DNA from: an uncultured Bacteroidia bacterium
Lineage (GTDB): Bacteria; Bacteroidota; Bacteroidia; Bacteroidales; UBA932
Direction of reading: 5' to 3'
Length of the DNA stretch: 64,000 nt
Assembly (NCBI GenBank): GCA_902774145.1
Contig: CACYHC010000015.1
Span: 1-64,000, forward strand
Shown: one piece after another, positions 60,146-64,000 of the stretch
Layout of the letters: each line of letters starts with the position of its first letter
Position numbering within the stretch: position 1 is the stretch's first letter
Translations under genes and position numbers: made by a program
Notes under the pieces: generated by a model
Seen by the model: only the letters and a program-made list of their open reading frames with translations
Told to the model about the DNA's origin: nothing
Databases searched by the model: none

Positions 60146-61491
60146 TTTGTTCCGGCTTTTTCCCTTACGGCGGCCATGGATTCCGTATCATCCTTCACCT
60201 CCGGCTTCACCGTTGTCTTGTCAAGGCTGACGCCCTTGACGCTGCCTCCCCAGATGGTGTTATTCTCCCAAAAGATGGCGGAGGCGGGGGTGCCTTCCAG
60301 CACCTGGACGGGGATCATATACGATTTGGACGATACAAAAATATTGCCGCTGACTTTCAGATTCTGCGGTGCGCTGTCCTGGGTGGAGCGGGTGCCGTAA
60401 TTGACGAAAAGCCCGTAGCGGCAGTCCACAAAGACGTTGTCCCGGACCGTCGCATCCTTTACCGTCCAGTATCCGTTGAGCGCCGCTTCGCTTTCGCCTT
60501 TCACGACGCACAGGGCGCTTTTATAGTTCGTCCCCGTGAGGTTCAGGAACGTGTTTTTCTCCACGAGGTGGCCTTCGCCGATAATCCGCACTCCGCCGAC
60601 TTCCGTCTTTCCGCCGGAAAGGAAATAATTCCCGCGAACGATGCAGTTGTTCCCGTGACGCAGTGTCAGGGTGCCTTCCCCTTCTTCGAAAAGGTTCCCC
60701 TCATAGAGGTTTCCGCAACTCTTGTTGGAGATGATTTCAGCCAGTTCACCGTTGCAGCGCTGGAAATGGTTGCCGCTCACGGTGCAGCAGGCGTCGGACA
60801 TGGAAAAATCACTGGTCCCGATGCGCAGGGCCTCCTGGCCGTTGCGTGCTTTCCCGGCGTCGTCGTAATGGGTATAGGGGCGCGTGAAATAGTTGTTCCT
60901 GATGATATGGCGGGGGACAATGCCGTCCTCCATCCATACCACCATGAGGCAGCCCATGTTCCGCTTGTCGATGAAGGTGCAGGAGGAAATTTCATTGTGC
61001 TGCCCGTACAGGGAAACCCACTTCGTATCGACGGTGGAGGCTTTGCTGCCGCTCCCGTCGATTTTGCAGTCCGAAATCCTGCAGTGGCTGCTTCCTTTGG
61101 CGAAGGTCAGGACGGAGCCTTTGACCGAGGTGTCGAGCCCCTTGAAGCAAAAGCCCTCCGCGACGAGCCAGCTGCCCTGCAACTGGATGGACGATACGCC
61201 CGTAAAGATGACTTTCCCGGGGGTGCGGGCCTTCAGCGTAACCGGGGCGCCTTCCTTCCCGTTGCAGGTCATTTTGAGCGCTACGGCATCATAGGTGCCG
61301 TCTTCCCAGACGATGACCGTTCCCGGGACCGCCCCGCTCACCGCCTTCTTGAAAGAGGCGGCGTCGCTGACGGAGATGACGCTCTCGCCGGCGGGCAGGG
61401 GACCGGGGGTTGCGGAACCGGCATCCTGGCAGGCCCCCAGAAGGAGACCTGCCAGGACGGCGGCGTATTTGATGGACTGCTGATGCATCAT
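60139..61491 (-). CDS. PL6-family alginate lyase, single domain
   Basis: A 450-aa lipoprotein (lipobox LLLGAC) with one PL6 beta-helix. The catalytic Lys is in IISNKSCGNL (near 256) and the Arg in LTLRHGNNC (near 277). It is shorter than the neighbouring PL6 and probably has a different cleavage preference (G versus MG blocks cannot be told). ATG 61491 overlaps the stop of the upstream surface lipoprotein in an ATGA; a second Met follows at once at 61488. Confidence 0.9.
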   Translation of the reverse strand: MMHQQSIKYAAVLAGLLLGACQDAGSATPGPLPAGESVISVSDAASFKKAVSGAVPGTVIVWEDGTYDAVALKMTCNGKEGAPVTLKARTPGKVIFTGVSSIQLQGSWLVAEGFCFKGLDTSVKGSVLTFAKGSSHCRISDCKIDGSGSKASTVDTKWVSLYGQHNEISSCTFIDKRNMGCLMVVWMEDGIVPRHIIRNNYFTRPYTHYDDAGKARNGQEALRIGTSDFSMSDACCTVSGNHFQRCNGELAEIISNKSCGNLYEGNLFEEGEGTLTLRHGNNCIVRGNYFLSGGKTEVGGVRIIGEGHLVEKNTFLNLTGTNYKSALCVVKGESEAALNGYWTVKDATVRDNVFVDCRYGLFVNYGTRSTQDSAPQNLKVSGNIFVSSKSYMIPVQVLEGTPASAIFWENNTIWGGSVKGVSLDKTTVKPEVKDDTESMAAVREKAGTKW

Positions 61492-63404
61492 TCCCCTGAA
61501 GCCTGGGACCAGTAGAGGTCGATTTCAATATAGCCCTCGCGGCTGGCGAGCGCAAGCCCCGTGGCGGGGTCCGCGCAGGTGATGTCGCGTATATACAGGT
61601 AACCGGAGCGCATGACATCGTCCGCCGAGGTGGTCTTTCCACCCGTGGCTCCCACTTCGTATTTTACATACTGGACGGCGATGACGCTGCCTTTCACCCA
61701 GGTCGAGCCCTCGGCCGTGCCGAAGGCGGGCGCGCTGGTCGAGGCGTTCTGGAAACCTTCCAGGATGTCTTCAAGGCTGCCGGAGGCCACGGCGGTCTTC
61801 AGCTCGCCTTCTCCCATAATCTTCATGTACAGGATGGGCGTGCCGAAGGTGGAAGGCAGGGCGGTGTTGCTGGAGAGGACATGGGTCTTCAGCTGGGAGG
61901 CGGAGTTCGCCGGGTTCTGGAAAGCCAGTTTGTGCGCGCTGGAAGCCGTTGCAAACAGGTAGGGCCGGGCGGCATAGTAGTCGTCCTTGCTGCCGTTGAT
62001 TTTGTTGGACGAGGTCACGGTGTTGCTGCCGCTTGCGGCGGGCGCATCGACGGGGGTGTCGAACCATTCGTCAACCGAGATGACCCGTCCTTCATTGAGC
62101 AGGATGAAGGCGTTCTGGCGGTTATAGTCGGGATAGGTGCTCTTGGAATTGGAGCCGATGCCGATGCGCAGCCCCTTCGTATAATAGAAGGGATGTACCT
62201 TGAGGGTGCCGAAGTCGGCTTTGTTGCCTCCGTTCCAGATGGCGGTGAGCGTTATTTCCCGCGCGGCGGAACCGTCCATGCCTGCGGGAATCACGAAGGC
62301 GGCTTTCACATCGTCGGCGGGGGAACTGAGTTCCACTTCCTTGCCGTCCAGTTCAAATTTCTCGATGCTTGCGAAGTTTTCTCCGCGCACGACGACTTCG
62401 CGGCCGAGATAGAATCCGTCATAACCCTCGTCGGCGGGTGTCGCGGAAACGAATATCGGAGCCGCCGGGCCGATGGGCGTGGTGTCGATGGTGAATCCGG
62501 CGCATACCGAAGCCTGCTGTCCGGGAGTTCCGTACACCGCGATGAGGGCCTTCGTCGCAATGGCGGGGTCCTGCAGGGCGAGTCCGGAAGGAATCTTGGC
62601 CTCGATGGCGGCGGCGCTGGAAGAAACGATGAGAATCTGCTCGTCGCCCCAGAGGAGCGCCTGCACGAGGTCGAGGTTCTGCCCGTTGAAGGTAATTTCA
62701 TCGCCGAGGTGCAGCGCTGCGGTCTGGGTATAGGCCTCGAACACGGGAATCCGGTATTTGAACGTTCCCTCGAAAGGGATTTCGCCGCCGGCCCAGAGGG
62801 CGGTGGCGCCCACTTCGGTGTCCGCTTCCGTCACCGTCATCGCGGGGATGTTGAAACTGAGTGCGTTGCCTGCCTGAGCGGTGAAATCGGAGGCGGGAAT
62901 GTTCACGCTGCCCAGGGATACGGCGGTGATGCAGTCCAGGTTGCGTCCGCTGACGGTAATGCCCGTCCCGGCGGTCCCTTCCTTCGGCTCCCAGCTGCTG
63001 ACGGACGGGTCGGTGACGGGAACGGTGATGAAGTAATCATAAAGGAATACCACCGTTTCCCGGTCCGCGTCATATACGCGGAGTTCCACCAGCTGGGGAT
63101 CGTCCTTTTGGGGAAGCCCCAGATCCGGAACGATGAAACTCAGGGTCTTGAATTCCTGTAATGCGATTTCGGCTTCCGTTTCATTCAGGGTCACCTTGCC
63201 CGCCTTGTCCAGGTTCACGCCCTTCATCGTGACCGTGGTGCCGGTATATGCCCGCACAGTTCCGCTCTCGTTCGTATTGGGACTCAACACCTCCGTGGTG
63301 ACGTTTACGGCAGGGGTATTTTTGATTTCCCGGCCCTGGGGGGTGCAGCATACCGCAAGCAGCAATGCCGCACCGACGGCCTGTATTGAAAATATGCGTT
63401 TCAT
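61488..63404 (-). CDS. IPT/TIG-repeat surface glycan-binding lipoprotein
   Basis: A 638-aa lipoprotein (MKRIFSIQAVGAALLLAVCC). Residues ~35-410 contain about four Ig-like IPT/TIG repeats (for example VKGVNLDKAG-like and VSGRNLDCITAVSLG segments). The C-terminal ~220 residues form a different domain that is also present in the next gene. It is likely a SusE/SGBP-like alginate-binding protein at the cell surface. It begins one base after the stop of the upstream paralogue. Confidence 0.8.
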   Translation of the reverse strand: MKRIFSIQAVGAALLLAVCCTPQGREIKNTPAVNVTTEVLSPNTNESGTVRAYTGTTVTMKGVNLDKAGKVTLNETEAEIALQEFKTLSFIVPDLGLPQKDDPQLVELRVYDADRETVVFLYDYFITVPVTDPSVSSWEPKEGTAGTGITVSGRNLDCITAVSLGSVNIPASDFTAQAGNALSFNIPAMTVTEADTEVGATALWAGGEIPFEGTFKYRIPVFEAYTQTAALHLGDEITFNGQNLDLVQALLWGDEQILIVSSSAAAIEAKIPSGLALQDPAIATKALIAVYGTPGQQASVCAGFTIDTTPIGPAAPIFVSATPADEGYDGFYLGREVVVRGENFASIEKFELDGKEVELSSPADDVKAAFVIPAGMDGSAAREITLTAIWNGGNKADFGTLKVHPFYYTKGLRIGIGSNSKSTYPDYNRQNAFILLNEGRVISVDEWFDTPVDAPAASGSNTVTSSNKINGSKDDYYAARPYLFATASSAHKLAFQNPANSASQLKTHVLSSNTALPSTFGTPILYMKIMGEGELKTAVASGSLEDILEGFQNASTSAPAFGTAEGSTWVKGSVIAVQYVKYEVGATGGKTTSADDVMRSGYLYIRDITCADPATGLALASREGYIEIDLYWSQASGE

Positions 63405-63405
63405 G

Positions 63406-64000
63406 TCAAATCTTGGTATAATCGTAATCATACTTCTGCCAGTAGCAGTTGAAGCTTATCCTGGAGCCGCCGTAGTTGCTGTTGTTATAAACGCCCCAGT
63501 CGATTCCGGTAATGTGGAGTATGCCAAGCCGTTTGATGTTGGCGGCGGGATTACTCTTTATATAACCGTTGTTGCGGTAGTAGGCGACCAGCAGCACCGC
63601 ATCCGGCTTGTAGCCGTCCTCATCGGCCATCTTTTCCGTCTGGTGATCGCACCAGGCACTGGACTTCAGGCCTCCGGCAAAGGAAGATACGGAGATTCCG
63701 GCAATCGTATTCTCTTCCACATTGACAGGGAAGAGCGCTTCGTTGATGTTTTCGATTTCACCGGCCTTTACCTTCGCCACCAGGTCGCGCTCGGCGGCCG
63801 ACGACGCCTCGGGGTTGAGGTAGCGGAACGCCAGGATCGGCGTGCCGGGGAGCGTCGTGTTCCCGCCGGGCACGCGGTAATCATTGGCCGGCGTGCCACT
63901 GAAACTGATGAAGAAATTCTTGAGCTGGCTGTTGGAATTGGCCGGGGAGTTGAGCTGAAGGACATTGCCGCTGACCGCGGAAATGAAGAAGTAGGGGAGT
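63406..64000 (-). CDS. Surface lipoprotein C-terminus (partial, runs off the window)
   Basis: A 3' fragment of about 197 codons, open to the last base. PYFFISAVSG and NSPANSNSQLKNF align with PYLFATASSA and QNPANSASQLKTH in the neighbouring lipoprotein, so the two share a C-terminal domain. It is probably another surface glycan-binding protein. A GTG at 63873 is internal and not the start. Confidence 0.8.
   Translation of the reverse strand, partial: LPYFFISAVSGNVLQLNSPANSNSQLKNFFISFSGTPANDYRVPGGNTTLPGTPILAFRYLNPEASSAAERDLVAKVKAGEIENINEALFPVNVEENTIAGISVSSFAGGLKSSAWCDHQTEKMADEDGYKPDAVLLVAYYRNNGYIKSNPAANIKRLGILHITGIDWGVYNNSNYGGSRISFNCYWQKYDYDYTKI

Noticed and set aside
58118-61491. Chondroitinase B instead of alginate lyase
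   Set aside because: PL6 includes both, but adjacent PL17, KdgF and DEH-type SDR genes favour alginate. No sulfatase or unsaturated glucuronyl hydrolase is present in the window.
1-64000. tRNA, rRNA or riboswitch genes
   Set aside because: I saw no cloverleaf-like gene with a CCA end or T-loop GTTCGAxxC in the short intergenic regions, and no spacer is large enough for rRNA. A covariance-model scan would settle small RNAs.

Overview
The window reads as chromosome of a G+C-rich member of the Bacteroidales (Bacteroidetes). The evidence is repeated TAnnTTTG -7 promoter boxes close to start codons, weak or absent Shine-Dalgarno sites, and a typical gene set: DUF4290 and DUF3467 proteins, a LolA-like gene beside ftsK, a ComEA-type helix-hairpin-helix/outer-membrane protein, and fimbrillin-like and IPT/TIG surface lipoproteins. 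The hydrogenase and the PPi-type phosphofructokinase indicate an anaerobe, probably gut-associated. I found no rRNA, tRNA or CRISPR array. Coding density is very high. The longest stretches without a gene (34900-35159 and 39838-40070) are under 300 bases and hold copies of one interspersed repeat.

Layout. 1-11110 is housekeeping: PPi-phosphofructokinase, menaquinone genes ubiE/menG-menA, tadA, a WalJ-type hydrolase, a TPR protein, an M28 peptidase homologue, a SpoU methyltransferase, lolA, ftsK and DUF4290. 11182-16177 is a five-gene operon: HPr-kinase-like protein, Ser-His S26 peptidase, PqqD-like protein, ABC exporter and Cache-SpoIIE phosphatase. It looks like an export/modification system for a peptide whose precursor is not present. 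16167-25412 holds an M49-like lipoprotein, an AspT-type transporter, maf, kdsC, DUF3467, valS and an ABC-F protein. 25413-26837 is an AT-richer DUF234-type ATPase with a duplicated 38-bp upstream sequence. 26962-34899 holds umuDC, obgE, PAP2, a lipid kinase, a LacI regulator, an outer-membrane protein, dut and murF.

34941-36933 looks like a mobile unit. A RAYT-type HUH transposase and an AlkD-like DNA repair gene, both AT-richer than their surroundings, lie between two direct 101-bp repeats that differ at one base. A third, inverted copy is at 39852-39952. Each copy is two 49-bp hairpin units. Adk, hpt and the HhH protein lie in between.

40071-48695 encodes a trimeric bifurcating-type [FeFe] hydrogenase (NuoF-like, HydA, NuoE-like), convergent with maturases hydF and hydG and a G3E GTPase. 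The GTPase is fused in frame, at a nine-base homopolymer, to a secreted polysaccharide-lyase domain.

48778-64000 is an alginate-utilisation locus. It encodes an esterase, a GntR/FCD regulator, a lyase remnant, a fimbrillin/beta-helix lipoprotein, a DEH reductase-like SDR, an MFS uronate transporter, KdgF, PL17, two PL6 lyases and two IPT-type surface lipoproteins; the last runs off the end. Surface PL6 enzymes would cut alginate, PL17 would release unsaturated monomer, KdgF would open it to DEH, the SDR would reduce DEH, and the MFS protein would import uronates. A TTGGTnnACCAA palindrome at 48731-48742 is a likely operator for the GntR protein. SusC/SusD genes are not in the window and may lie past position 64000.
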